Counted from the first letter of the stretch, positions 25,174 to 33,835 are shown. The stretch is 64,000 nucleotides of DNA from Acidiphilium sp. C61 (GCF_902712915.1 NZ_CACTIA010000003.1:124001-188000), one strand, 5' to 3'. Numbers and translations: made by a program. Notes: generated from the letters alone by a model not told the origin.

Positions 25174-26554
25174 GGTAGTGTCCGGGGTCGTGGTGGACTT
25201 TTGGGCCCTGTAACGGTGTAGTTTGAGGTGGCCATCGGATCAGTCGGCTATGGTGGAGTTGCGAGACTTCAACCTGAAGCCTGGAGAACCCGATGACCGA
25301 AGATAGATTACCACTGGCTGAGCTACTGGCCAAAGCCGGGGACGGCGATTTTCTGCGCAGCGTTGCGGAGGCGGTGGTTCAACTGCTGATGGAGACGGAT
25401 GTGGATGGGCTGATCGGCGCCAGCCGCTACGAGCGCAGCGGCGAGCGCGCGACCTATCGCAACGGCTACCGGGAACGCGCATTGGACACGCGGCTTGGCA
25501 GCTTGCAGCTTCGGATCCCGAAGCTGCGGCAGGGGAGCTACTTCCCGCCGTTCCTGGAAGCTCGCCGGACCTCGGAGAAGGCGCTGGCCGCGGTCATCCA
25601 GGAAGCCTGGATTGGCGGCGTCTCGACCCGGCGGGTAGACGAGCTGGTGCAGGCCATGGGGCTGACGGGGATCAGCAAGAGCACGGTCTCGAAACTGTGC
25701 AAGGACATCGATGAGAGGGTGAACGCCTTCCTCGACCGGCCACTCGCCGGCGAGTGGCCGTATCTGTGGTTGGATGCGACCTATCTCAAGCAGCGCGAAG
25801 GTGGGCGGATCGTCTCAGTTGCAGCGATAATCGCAGTGGCGGTGAACACCGACGGTCGGCGCGAGATCGTCGGCCTGCACATCGGCCCGTCCGAGGCGGA
25901 GACCTTCTGGTCGACCTTTCTCAAGAGCTTGGTCCGCCGTGGGTTGCGTGAGGTGAAACTGGTGATCTCCGATGCTCATGAAGGGTTGAAGGCGGCGATC
26001 CGCCGGGTGATGGGGGCATCCTGGCAAAGATGCCGCGTTCACTGGATGCGCAACGCCTTGTCCTATGTGCCGAAGGGGCAGCAGAGCATGGTGTCTGCAG
26101 CGTTGCGTCAGGCGTTTATCCAGCCGGATCGCGTCAGTGCCAGCCAGACCCTGCGCCATGTGGCCGACCAGCTCCGGGGCAAATGGCCAAAACTTGGCGC
26201 GTTCATCGACGACAGTGAAACCGACGTGCTGGCGCACATGGACTTTCCCGCCCAGCACCGAACCAAAATTCACTCGACGAACCCGCTCGAACGCCTGAAC
26301 AAGGAGGTCAAGCGCCGCGCCGATGTCGTCGGCATCTTTCCCAATGAAGGTTCGATCATCCGCCTGATCGGGGCCGTGCTGCTCGAGGCCAACGACGAAT
26401 GGCAGACACAGAACCGCTATATGCAGATCGAGGGAATGGTCGAACTCATGGCACCCGCCATCGATGCCGATACACCACGAATTTCCACCGTCGCCGCGTG
26501 ACCATTGGCCGCTTCAGCTACACCAGAATTTCCACCACATTGACGGACGCTATC
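25174..26554 (+). mobile_element. IS256-family insertion sequence, copy 1, 1381 bp
   Basis: Same length and ends as the copy at 36818-38198, in opposite orientation: left GGTAGTGTCCG, right end complementary to GATAGCGTCCG. The flanks (gttcgtcc / tggtatcg) do not form a direct repeat. One side abuts an IS110 fragment and the other an ISAs1 end, implying an adjacent deletion or recombination after insertion. Confidence 0.9.
25293..26501 (+). CDS. IS256-family transposase, copy 1
   Basis: Full-length 402-aa Mutator-type DDE transposase. N-terminus MTEDRLPLAELLAKAGDGDF; GASRYERSGERATYRNGYRE; VDELVQAMGLTGISKSTVSK (HTH); WPYLWLDATYLKQREGGRI (first Asp); LVISDAHEGLKAAI (second Asp); WQRCRVHWMRNALSYVPK (the C/H dyad); and FPNEGSIIRLIGAVLLEAND (Glu region). 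The protein appears identical to the second copy at 36871-38079; one synonymous difference was noticed in the EGLK codon region. Probably functional. Confidence 0.95.
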   Translation: MTEDRLPLAELLAKAGDGDFLRSVAEAVVQLLMETDVDGLIGASRYERSGERATYRNGYRERALDTRLGSLQLRIPKLRQGSYFPPFLEARRTSEKALAAVIQEAWIGGVSTRRVDELVQAMGLTGISKSTVSKLCKDIDERVNAFLDRPLAGEWPYLWLDATYLKQREGGRIVSVAAIIAVAVNTDGRREIVGLHIGPSEAETFWSTFLKSLVRRGLREVKLVISDAHEGLKAAIRRVMGASWQRCRVHWMRNALSYVPKGQQSMVSAALRQAFIQPDRVSASQTLRHVADQLRGKWPKLGAFIDDSETDVLAHMDFPAQHRTKIHSTNPLERLNKEVKRRADVVGIFPNEGSIIRLIGAVLLEANDEWQTQNRYMQIEGMVELMAPAIDADTPRISTVAA

Positions 26555-26559
26555 TGGTA

Positions 26560-26662
26560 TCGGGACCGCCGGTCGGTAACCCCTATATCCCCAAATAATC
26601 AGTTCGCACCGCGGTGTTTCGCATCGGACTCACCCCGGCTCAGAAAATAGCGTTGAACAGCC
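26560..26662 (-). mobile_element. ISAs1-related element, terminal remnant
   Basis: Non-coding end that resembles the promoter-side end of the ISAs1 copy at 23.8-23.9 kb: CCGCCGGTCGG, CAGTTCGC, CGCATC and a final GCGTTGAACAGCC (26650-26662). The transposase gene itself is gone, cut by IS256 copy 1. Confidence 0.6.
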
Positions 26663-26706
26663 CCGGGGAATCTCCCGCGAGTCAGTATCATTGCGCAAGA
26701 TTATTA

Positions 26707-26778
26707 TATGACACGCAATACGAGAACGATAATCACAACCAGCACTACCAGTCCCAGAAGTCCACCGCCGATATACAT
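26707..26778 (-). CDS. 24-aa single-span membrane peptide
   Basis: MYIGGGLLGLVVLVVIIVLV followed by LRVI: a short, almost wholly hydrophobic peptide. The start at 26778 has AAAGGG 8 nt upstream; an alternative ATG at 26805 would add nine residues (MGYQKGIEA). The form resembles the small DUF3309-type membrane peptides seen at 59197-59376, but similarity is limited to the hydrophobic pattern. No obvious partner gene. Confidence 0.45.
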
Positions 26779-26964
26779 GGCTTCAATCCCTTTCTGATAT
26801 CCCATAGTGATTTTTCGACAATGCAACACGGGTGCCGGGTGTGCCCCGCATTTGCTGGATCGTGGCCGCCCCTTCCACAGGCCGTTGGCCACAATTATTT
26901 TGAAACGCAGAGAATAGAGTGGAACATTTATCGGGCATGTATGGCGGCGCGGGGAGAGTCGGAA

Positions 26965-27078
26965 ACTACTCAATGGCGGCGGTACTCGGGATGATGCGCA
27001 AGCTTGAGCTTCCCCGCCTGCTGGGCCGGAGGGCGTCGCGCGAGCGCAATCTCGCCCTGGCGCTGATTGCGGGCCGTG
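26965..27078 (+). pseudogene. IS1634-family transposase, N-terminal fragment
   Basis: Plus-strand stretch MAAVLGMMRKLELPRLLGRR then ASRERNLALALIAGRG. This matches the VLGxxRKLGLxxLLxRRPSRERxLxxALIAAR block near the start of IS1634/IS4-like transposases. It is cut by the IS6 element at about 27079. Confidence 0.6.
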
Positions 27079-27887
27079 GGGATTGTCAGGTTGATCGAAC
27101 GAGGTGTGATTTGACCGAGACGCGATCGATCAGGCGGCGAGATTGGCGGCGTAGTCGGTCCAGAGCAAAAATGCATCGGCTCTTGCGTGGCGGTAGGATC
27201 TGGCGGAGAGGCGATGGCGTTTTGGGCGGAACAGGGTGGTGATCTGGTCGTGGGTGGCGAGAAATCTCTGGGCATGACCTGGGGATTTGAACCGACCCAT
27301 GATCTTTTCTCGTCGCCTGGTGTGACGATGGGATGCTTCGATCCGGTTGTTCAGCCGCTTGTGCGATCGGTGATCGGCGCTGCGGCAATCCGTGCGAAGG
27401 GCAACGTCGTAGCTCCGTAGCTTATCGGTCACCACGACGCGCGGCTGACCCCATCGGCGCATCAGCTTGCGGAGAAAACGCCGGGCGGCTCGGGCATCTC
27501 GCCGCTTCTGGACCAGGATTTCCAGCACGTCACCGCGATGATCAACTGCCCGCCAAAGCCAATGCTTCTCGCCGCCAATGGTGATCACCATTTCATCGAG
27601 GTGCCATTTGTCGCCGGCCGGCAGCCGATCGCGACGGATTTGCGCGGCGATCTGCGGGCCAAACCGATCGACCCAGACGCGGATCGTCTCGTAGCATACT
27701 ATCACGCCGCGAGCGGCCAGAAGATCCTCAACGTCCCGCAGGCTGAGATTGAACCGGTAATAGCTCCAGACCGCATACGCGATCACCGATCGAGGGAAGC
27801 GATATCCCTTCAAACGTGCAGGCAGAGTCAAAGCCATCATCCGAAATCGCTACGGGCACACGATCACCACGTCAACCTGACAATGCT
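27079..27887 (-). mobile_element. IS6-family insertion sequence, about 0.8 kb
   Basis: One transposase gene bounded by inverted repeats sharing ATTGTCAGGTTGA (27082-27094; complement at 27872-27884). Exact outermost bases are uncertain. I did not find an 8-bp duplication outside the ends. It sits in an IS1634 fragment on the left. Confidence 0.75.
27130..27840 (-). CDS. IS6-family transposase
   Basis: 236-aa replicative DDE transposase, full length. Motifs: KGYRFPRSVIAYAVWSYYRF, SLRDVEDLLAARGV, KWHLDEMVITIGGEKHWLWR (first Asp), VVVTDKLRSYDVALR (second Asp), NNRIEASHRHTRRREKIMGR (catalytic Glu) and FKSPGHAQRFLATHDQI. ATG at 27840, or the second ATG one codon on. IS6 elements move by cointegration and often accumulate on plasmids. 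Confidence 0.93.
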   Translation of the reverse strand: MMALTLPARLKGYRFPRSVIAYAVWSYYRFNLSLRDVEDLLAARGVIVCYETIRVWVDRFGPQIAAQIRRDRLPAGDKWHLDEMVITIGGEKHWLWRAVDHRGDVLEILVQKRRDARAARRFLRKLMRRWGQPRVVVTDKLRSYDVALRTDCRSADHRSHKRLNNRIEASHRHTRRREKIMGRFKSPGHAQRFLATHDQITTLFRPKRHRLSARSYRHARADAFLLWTDYAANLAA

Positions 27888-28654
27888 CGCCAAGCCATCC
27901 TTGACCGTCTTGCTGCAACAATGGCGACCCGTTGGCGGAGCCCAATCCTTGTCCATGTCAACATCGACTATGCCCTATCGTAAAGATGCTTTTGACGCCT
28001 GCGCTTACGTCAGGGATGAACTTGTCTATCATCTTTATATGAAGATATTCATAATATCTAAAATCTTGTCACGAAATCGAAAATCTACGGCTGATGGTCC
28101 TGCGATCTACCTGAAGCGTGTCCCTAAGGAATGATTGGCTCCCAGAACCGGCATTACGGCCCGTCCCGGAAGTAGCAGGGGGTGGCGTCAGATAGTCACC
28201 GCACAGGCCGCCGGCGAACCCCAGAGCCCGCCCCATAGACTGTCAAAACACCCCGCCACAAGCTCGCCAGGATGGCAGGCACGAATCCTTTCTCACGGCT
28301 CTTTCGCCGGCCGCGTGATTGATGGCCCCTGATCGCCTTTCGCCGCGGGGAGTGTCGCGTCTGGTGTGGTGCAGACAAGAAAAAGGGGACCCCATGGCCG
28401 GGGTCGCCGAGTGGCAGATCGCTAAACGCTGAGACGATTGGAAAGGCAACCCAAAAGCCTTGTCCAAGCTTGGAGGTGCGTTTTCCAGCCTTGGTTTCAA
28501 GGCGAGATTACGCTCTCGTGTCATGGCGGCAGACTGACCGGCGTGCCACATCACATCTTAAAACACGCATATTGCGGCCCCGCCAAACCGGGCCATATCT
28601 GACCGTGAAGCGGAAAGCGATCTCCGCTGAGGTTCCCTCCCAATCTCTTAACTT
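27888..28654 (+). other. Gene-free stretch of about 770 bp
   Basis: No supportable gene on either strand. The first 230 bp is AT-richer than its surroundings (TATATGAAGATATTCATAAT around 28036). The right part contains GC-rich short hairpins (for example ggaccccatggccggggtc near 28388) and ends in an orphan plus-strand terminator. It could hold an untranslated RNA. Confidence 0.35.
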
Positions 28655-28685
28655 GGCGGCCTCTAAGGCCGCCATTTTCCTTTTT
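28655..28685 (+). terminator. Rho-independent terminator
   Basis: Perfect stem GGCGGCC-tctaa-GGCCGCC followed by ATTTTCCTTTTT. The U-rich side is on the plus strand, so it serves a transcript coming from the left, where no gene was found. It ends nine bases before the stop of the minus-strand toxin gene. Confidence 0.75.
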
Positions 28686-28693
28686 GGCATTCG

Positions 28694-28972
28694 TCACGGT
28701 CGGTCCTGGGCTTCGTGCCAGATACGGAGAATCCGCACCGTATCGGATGACGTATCGACCTCATACACGATCAGATACGGCCACACCGCCACCAGTTCCC
28801 GGGTGCCGGCGGCCAAGCCCACGCGGCCCCGGGTGGGAAACAGCGCCAGGCTGTCGCCGGCGAGAACCAGTCCACGCAGAACGCTTGAGGCTGCGTTCGG
28901 GTTGAGCAGTTCGAGATAAGCAACAATGACATCACGATCTTCCAGGGCAAGCTGATGCCATTCGACCTGCAT
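28694..28972 (-). CDS. ParE/RelE-family toxin
   Basis: 92-aa type II toxin: MQVEWHQLALEDRDVIVAYL, LVLAGDSLALFPTRGRVGLA, GTRELVAVWPYLIVYEVDTS and VRILRIWHEAQDRP. This is the ParE/RelE beta-sheet fold with the conserved G.RE.....YLIVYEV..D.V.ILR.WH. ending. The ATG at 28972 lies 2 nt after the antitoxin stop. ParE members poison gyrase and RelE members cleave mRNA at the ribosome; sequence alone does not separate them, though the WHEAQD ending favours the ParE/HigB-like side. Confidence 0.85.
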   Translation of the reverse strand: MQVEWHQLALEDRDVIVAYLELLNPNAASSVLRGLVLAGDSLALFPTRGRVGLAAGTRELVAVWPYLIVYEVDTSSDTVRILRIWHEAQDRP

Positions 28973-28974
28973 GC

Positions 28975-29148
28975 TCAGTGACCGGCGATCGCCAGGTTCA
29001 GCCGCTTGATCTCGCGCAGGAGATCGGCGCGCACCTGCTCATGCGGCACAGCCGGGCGGAGATCGGTCCGGGCTTCAGCGACGGCAGCTTCGAGGAGCCG
29101 CCGCTCGGCCTCGAGTTCAAGATCGATCTGGGGAACGGTCCGGTTCAT
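28975..29148 (-). CDS. Antitoxin of the ParE/RelE-like pair
   Basis: 57-aa acidic/helical protein, MNRTVPQIDLELEAERRLLE then AAVAEARTDLRPAVPHEQVR and ending NLAIAGH. It is directly upstream of and co-directional with the toxin (2-nt gap), the normal antitoxin-first order. It looks like a stabilised-antitoxin type without an obvious RHH. A GATAG...CTATC palindrome lies just upstream of the start and may be its operator. Assignment rests mainly on position and size. Confidence 0.7.
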   Translation of the reverse strand: MNRTVPQIDLELEAERRLLEAAVAEARTDLRPAVPHEQVRADLLREIKRLNLAIAGH

Positions 29149-29151
29149 AAC

Positions 29152-29170
29152 GATAGTGTGATAACCTATC
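29152..29170 (-). promoter_or_regulatory. Putative operator of the ParE-like TA pair
   Basis: GATAG-n9-CTATC inverted repeat located 4-22 bp upstream of the antitoxin ATG. TA antitoxins usually bind such repeats to autoregulate. No clear -35/-10 was assigned. Confidence 0.45.
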
Positions 29171-29235
29171 CTGGAACTTCAGGGGCAACTCCTTTGTTCG
29201 TTTTATGTTCTGATCTTGTCTGTGTCGATACTTTC

Positions 29236-29598
29236 CTAATGGAGAGGGAAGGTTACACCAAAGGATAGTGAAGGCGGCCCGAAGTATACAGGTGGTGGCG
29301 CATATACCACCGGCGGCGGAGGAGGAGGCGGTGGCGGCGGCACATATACGACTGGCGGGGGAGCATAATACACAACAGGCGGTGGAGGGGGCGGTGGTGG
29401 CCCTGGAGACCACCATCCCCAAGGCCTGTGCGGGCCGTGCGCCCAGGGTGGTGGTCCGGGTGGGTGGCCCCAGCCTGGAGGTGGAGGACCATGAGGACCG
29501 CCGGCCCATGGTGGCGGTCCTGCTATCGCGATGCATGTAGAACCAGCGATGGCTAGGGTGAAGAGGCCGACAATGAGTCCAAGGTGCTTGGCTTTCAT
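29236..29598 (-). CDS. Exported Pro/Gly-rich protein
   Basis: 120 aa from the ATG at 29598 (AGGGG 9 nt upstream); an in-frame ATG three codons upstream at 29607 is less likely. The Sec signal MKAKHLGLIVGLFTLAIAGS runs to TCIAIAG. The mature part is extraordinarily proline-rich: PPPWAGGPHGPPPPGWGHPP, GPPPPPPPPVVYYAPPPVVY, VPPPPPPPPPPVVYAPPPVY, closing with FGPPSLSFGVTFPLH. The poly-Pro/VVY repeats resemble extracellular or periplasm-spanning linker proteins. The terminal PSLSFGVTFP looks like an outer-membrane-type strand. No enzymatic domain. Confidence 0.7.
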   Translation of the reverse strand: MKAKHLGLIVGLFTLAIAGSTCIAIAGPPPWAGGPHGPPPPGWGHPPGPPPWAHGPHRPWGWWSPGPPPPPPPPVVYYAPPPVVYVPPPPPPPPPPVVYAPPPVYFGPPSLSFGVTFPLH

Positions 29599-29673
29599 GA
29601 TTTTCATCCCCTGCTGGAGGCAGCTTGCACATGAATTATGGCGTGTTTTTGGTGGGCATAAACGCCCGATCCG

Positions 29674-30798
29674 ATGGTGCTGGCGTCGGCGCTCGCGGAC
29701 GCCGCCGCCGCCATCGCCCGGCTCGACCAGGCCCTCGCCAGTCATTCCCTGGCCCAGGCTTTTCTCCACCGTGCCCGCCTCGAGGCGGTCCGCCGGCAGG
29801 CCGCGGTCGACGGCCAACTCATCAACCCCTGGCATCTTGCCGCGACGATAGAAGACCTGCGCCTGCGCATGGATCCTTACTTGCGCATCATCGACCGCGG
29901 CGACATCCTCGACAAAGCAAAGTTCGCCCTCACCCTGTACCAGTGGCTCGTCGCGCCTGATTTCGATCAAGAGGGCGAGGTCCAACGCGCTGAGGCGATG
30001 CTGGCAATGCAGCCGACTGCCCTGCCGCCGCTGATCGCCGCGGCGCGGGGTTTGCGGGACTGGATCGAGACGGGCGAAACCCGTCCGGCTATGCGCGCGG
30101 CGATGATCCGCTTCTGGCGCCAGCGCGGCCTACTACGCCTGCCCGTCCCACTCACCGGCGCCGCAGCGCTCAGGGCCGAACAAAGCTGGGACCGCGACGT
30201 TTGGTTGCCGGCTTTCCTGAAGGCGATCGCGCGTGAAGTGGCGGATGGTCTCGACTTGCTCTACACCATGGAGCGTGCCTGGTTCGATGCCCGGCGCAGC
30301 ATCGCCGGTCGCCGCAAGGACTCTTACATCGCTCCCGCCGTTGATCTGCTGGCGGCGGCGGCGCCGGTGCTCTCCGCGACCACGCTCGCCCGCGCCCTCG
30401 GCATCGCAGTGAGGAACGCCATACGCATCCTCACCGAACTGATTGCGGCCGAAATCGCGGTCGAGGACACGCACCGCACCAAGCGGCGCCTGTTCGGGCT
30501 CAAGGGCCTGGCGCCGCTGCGCGAGGTGGTGCGCCCACCCTATCGGTCGGATCCGACCCGTAGCCGCGGCCGTCCCCGCCAACCCATCGAGGAGGAGGAG
30601 GCCGAGGTTGCGCCGCCTCCATTATCGCCCCTCACGCCAATCGAGCGCCACGAATTCGATTACACCGCGCTCGAGGAAGCGATGGCTGAACTCGATACCG
30701 CGATCCGCCATGCCCGCCTGGCGCTTCAGGCCCGGCCGGAGCCAAACCCGCCGGCGCCGTCCCGCCCCGTTTTACCCGAGGGTGGGGCTGCTCAATAA
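29674..30798 (+). CDS. RHE_PE00001 family protein (DUF1612 plus HTH)
   Basis: 374 aa. It matches the plasmid-associated RHE_PE00001/DUF1612 family known mainly from rhizobial plasmids. The N-terminal ALADAAAAIARLDQALASHS and FLHRARLEAVRRQAAVDGQL are followed by the DUF1612 region. A winged HTH-like segment (PVLSATTLARALGIAVRNAI, residues about 228-262) and an acidic/Pro-rich tail follow. An in-frame TAA lies five codons before the ATG and no ribosome site is visible, so the 5' end may be trimmed. It is followed by a WGR gene and a 2OG oxygenase on the same strand. Function unknown; a plasmid regulator is the usual guess. Confidence 0.75.
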   Translation: MVLASALADAAAAIARLDQALASHSLAQAFLHRARLEAVRRQAAVDGQLINPWHLAATIEDLRLRMDPYLRIIDRGDILDKAKFALTLYQWLVAPDFDQEGEVQRAEAMLAMQPTALPPLIAAARGLRDWIETGETRPAMRAAMIRFWRQRGLLRLPVPLTGAAALRAEQSWDRDVWLPAFLKAIAREVADGLDLLYTMERAWFDARRSIAGRRKDSYIAPAVDLLAAAAPVLSATTLARALGIAVRNAIRILTELIAAEIAVEDTHRTKRRLFGLKGLAPLREVVRPPYRSDPTRSRGRPRQPIEEEEAEVAPPPLSPLTPIERHEFDYTALEEAMAELDTAIRHARLALQARPEPNPPAPSRPVLPEGGAAQ

Positions 30799-30898
30799 TG
30801 CACCGCGGTTTGGCAAACGCCGGTCGGACCTTCTGGCGGCAGGGTCGCCGAGCTGATAGATTCGCTTGATTGTTTGCCGATACCACGGGAGCGCGCCG

Positions 30899-31168
30899 AT
30901 GCCCGAGCCAGTTCAGCTTTCGCTTTTCCCCGAACGGGCGAGCCTGGTGCGCATCCGCCCCGAGCGCAATGAATGGCGCTTCTACCGCCTCGAAATCCTC
31001 CCCGATCTCTTTGGCTACACCCTGCTCGCCCGGCACTGGGGCAGGATCGGCACCAAGGGCCGCATCCGCCTCGACCCGCATCTGGATTTTGGCGCCGCCC
31101 TCAACGCCCTCGCCGCTTTGACCCGCCGCAAGCGCCGCCGCGGCTATCACGAGCGGGCAGGGTGGTAA
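30899..31168 (+). CDS. WGR domain-containing protein
   Basis: 89 aa from the ATG at 30899 (MPEPVQLSLFPERASLVRIR), with GGGAG about 8 nt upstream. The WGR domain is complete: NEWRFYRLEILPDLFGYTLL, then ARHWGRIGTKGRIRLDPHLD, with WGRIGTKG as the name-giving motif. In eukaryotic PARPs WGR binds nucleic acid ends; stand-alone bacterial versions are common on alphaproteobacterial plasmids and uncharacterised. Basic C-terminus (RRKRRRGYHERAGW). Same strand as the RHE_PE00001 gene, 100 bp apart. Confidence 0.85.
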   Translation: MPEPVQLSLFPERASLVRIRPERNEWRFYRLEILPDLFGYTLLARHWGRIGTKGRIRLDPHLDFGAALNALAALTRRKRRRGYHERAGW

Positions 31169-31443
31169 CTTCCGCCTGAAAGAAAGCATGGAGAGTGACT
31201 TCACCCGGCGAAACGCCAGGGCGGTTCACTTCATGCCGGACAGGCGAACGGAATTTCCCCGACCCGGTCGCCGGGAGTTTCGGCTGGCCGTCACCTGCCA
31301 AGCGTGGGAGAGTGTCGGCGAGATATCGCGGAGGTGCCCGTCATTGCCGGAATTGAGAGCATGAACAGCCGACCTGTGATGGCGCGTGACAGGGCTGGCG
31401 CCGCAGCCCGCGCTTGTCAGGCCGCGTGCCACTGGTGCGCGCC

Positions 31444-33732
31444 ATGACGGTAATCGCAACCGATCTTGCCGCCCTGCTCGGCACGGTGCGGCGCCCCGGC
31501 GATTTCTACGTGGCCGGCGAGATCGCGTTTTCGCCCCCGTCGCTGGATGTCGCGAGTGTCGGCCCGGTTGCCCTGCCGCTGCTGCCCATCCAGGCCCGGC
31601 AACTGATCGACGCCGCGGAACCGGCGCCCTTTGGCCGCGGCGAACAGACCATCATCGACCCGACGGTGCGGCGCTGTGGCCAGATCGGCCCGGATCGCGT
31701 GCGGCTCGGCGGCCGACATTGGGCCAGGACGCTGGAAGATATACTGGCCCGGGTCAGCGACGGCCTCGGCGTGGACGAGCCGATCGACGCCGAATTCTAC
31801 AAGCTGCTGATCTACGACCAAGGCGGCTTCTTCGTCAGCCACCGCGATACCGAGAAGGTGGCCGGCATGTTCGCCACCCTCACGGTGGTATTGCCGTCGC
31901 ATTTCAGCGGCGGCGACCTGATCATCCGACACAAGGGGCGGGAAGCGTGCCTTGCTCTGCACACCGGCGACCCAGGAGATGTGGCATTCGCTGCCTTCTA
32001 TGCCGACTGCGTACACGAGATTCTGCCGGTCAGCGAAGGCTGCCGCCTGGCCCTGATCTACAACCTCCTGCGCCGGAGTCGCTCTGGCCGCGGTCGCGCG
32101 CTGCACCCCCCGGACTACACGGCGGAACAGGCCCGCATCGCGGCCCTGCTGCGGCGCTGGACGGACACCGCCGGCCCCGACGCTGCCCTGCCGGCCAAGC
32201 TGGTCTATCCGCTGGAACATGCCTACACGCCGGCCGAACTCGGTTTCGCGTCGCTGAAAGGTGCTGATGCGGCGGTTGGCGGTGTGCTGACGGGCGCGGC
32301 GCGGGACGCCGGGTGCGATCTGCACCTGGCGTTGCTGACCATCGAGGAAAGCGGTGCGGCGGAGTATGCTGATACCTATGGATCGCGACGCGGCCGGTGG
32401 GACACGGCGGATGCCTTCGAGGCCGGCGAGGTTTTCGAGCGCAGCGTGGCGCTGTCCGACTGGCGACGGCCTGACGGCACGAGGTCCGATCTGGGCGAAA
32501 TTCCCGTTGAGGAGGACGAGATTGCGCCACCCGGCGCCTGCGACGATCTAGCGCCGGACGAGGAGCAGTTCCACGAGGCGACCGGCAACGAAGGTGCTTC
32601 CTTCGAGCGCAGCTACCGCCGTGCCGCCCTGGTGCTCTGGCCGCGGGCTCGTCTGTTCGCCGTGTTGAGCCAGGCTGGACTGGGTGCGACACTGCCATAT
32701 CTCGGCGATCTCGTCCGGCGCTGGGCCGCTGCCGATCCCGATTGTCGCGCCGCGCTCTGGCGCGATGCGCAAGACCTCGCCGAACACATGGTCGGACGCT
32801 GGCCAAAGCATGATTGGCGGGACACCGAGCGCAAGGAACCGAGCGAAGCCGGACAAATACTCGGCCTGCTCGCCGAGCTCGGCGACACGGCCACGATCGA
32901 AACCGTTCTGACCGGGATCATCGCCGGGGGCTTCGGCAAGGCGGACACGGACGCGATCATGGCGGCGCTCGGCCAACTCGCGCCGCTCCGGCGCGTGGCG
33001 CTGATCGAGTTGATCGTCGCGGAGTCGGCAGCCGGCTCCCTCGGCGCCTGCGCCAATCTGCTGGCCCGCGCGGCAGTCGCCTGGGCCACATCGGGTAATT
33101 GCGATCTGACCGGCGCCGCAACGCGCCTGCTGACGGCACTGCCGTCAGGTGCGGCGCGCGCGACGCCATCGTCGGGATGGCAACAGAGCGGTCGCGCCGT
33201 GGTTGCCGGCGTCGTCGCCGACCTGGTGCTTGGCTTCGGCGCGATCGATCCGGTTCTGGCCGAGCGGGCGATCGACCATGTCCTGGCTTGGCCGAAGGTC
33301 TACGGAATGGACGCCGTGCTGGTCCCCGCAGCCCGGTGCTTGTGCCAGCGGCAGTTGGTGCGGGGGACGGCGGCGCTGGCGCGGCTGCGAACCGCCTGCC
33401 TCGCCCATCTGCGACGCCGGATGGCCGAAAAGCTGGCCGCCCCGACGGACTGGCGCCGTGACAGCAAGATCCCGTGCCGCTGCCCACGCTGTGCCGATCT
33501 CGCGAGATTTCTGGCGAATCCGGACGCCAGTACCTGGGTTCTGAAGGCCGCCGAAGCCGAGCGCGCGCATGTCCAGCACAGCATACGACAGGCGGGCAGC
33601 GACGTGGACACGACGATCGACCGCTCCGGCCGCCCCTATCGGCTGGTCTGCACCAAGAACCAGGCCAGCCATGAGCGCCGCCTGCGTCAGCGCCAGCGCG
33701 ATCTGGAGGCCGTGGCCGAGCTTACGTTATGA
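31444..33732 (+). CDS. 2OG-Fe(II) oxygenase-domain protein with long C-terminal region
   Basis: 762 aa from the ATG at 31444; a TTG at 31414 would add ten residues. The N-terminal prolyl-hydroxylase-like domain covers residues about 90-215: YKLLIYDQGGFFVSHRDTEK supplies the HxD, and ADCVHEILPVSEGCRLALIY supplies the second His and the 2OG-binding Arg. Residues about 230-762 are mostly helical, with a cysteine cluster CRCPRCADL near 677 that could bind metal, and a basic coiled end. The substrate is unknown; family proteins hydroxylate protein or nucleic-acid targets. Last of three co-directional accessory genes (RHE_PE00001, WGR, this one). Confidence 0.75.
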   Translation: MTVIATDLAALLGTVRRPGDFYVAGEIAFSPPSLDVASVGPVALPLLPIQARQLIDAAEPAPFGRGEQTIIDPTVRRCGQIGPDRVRLGGRHWARTLEDILARVSDGLGVDEPIDAEFYKLLIYDQGGFFVSHRDTEKVAGMFATLTVVLPSHFSGGDLIIRHKGREACLALHTGDPGDVAFAAFYADCVHEILPVSEGCRLALIYNLLRRSRSGRGRALHPPDYTAEQARIAALLRRWTDTAGPDAALPAKLVYPLEHAYTPAELGFASLKGADAAVGGVLTGAARDAGCDLHLALLTIEESGAAEYADTYGSRRGRWDTADAFEAGEVFERSVALSDWRRPDGTRSDLGEIPVEEDEIAPPGACDDLAPDEEQFHEATGNEGASFERSYRRAALVLWPRARLFAVLSQAGLGATLPYLGDLVRRWAAADPDCRAALWRDAQDLAEHMVGRWPKHDWRDTERKEPSEAGQILGLLAELGDTATIETVLTGIIAGGFGKADTDAIMAALGQLAPLRRVALIELIVAESAAGSLGACANLLARAAVAWATSGNCDLTGAATRLLTALPSGAARATPSSGWQQSGRAVVAGVVADLVLGFGAIDPVLAERAIDHVLAWPKVYGMDAVLVPAARCLCQRQLVRGTAALARLRTACLAHLRRRMAEKLAAPTDWRRDSKIPCRCPRCADLARFLANPDASTWVLKAAEAERAHVQHSIRQAGSDVDTTIDRSGRPYRLVCTKNQASHERRLRQRQRDLEAVAELTL

Positions 33733-33784
33733 AGACGCGTGCAGCCCCGACATACGCCATGTAGCGGAAGCTGGCCCACGAGGT

Positions 33785-33835
33785 CCGGCTGGTTTTTACA
33801 CCGCCACCCCGGCCTGGTTTTGATCCGCCGTTGAC
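33785..33835 (+). repeat. IS21-like terminal repeat remnant (first copy)
   Basis: Two imperfect tandem units, GGCTGGTTTTTACACCGCC and GGCCTGGTTTTGATCCGCC, then GTTGAC, the pattern of IS21-type subterminal repeats. The first 33 bp recur at 34896-34928 with one mismatch in the same orientation. No istAB gene is attached. Confidence 0.6.
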
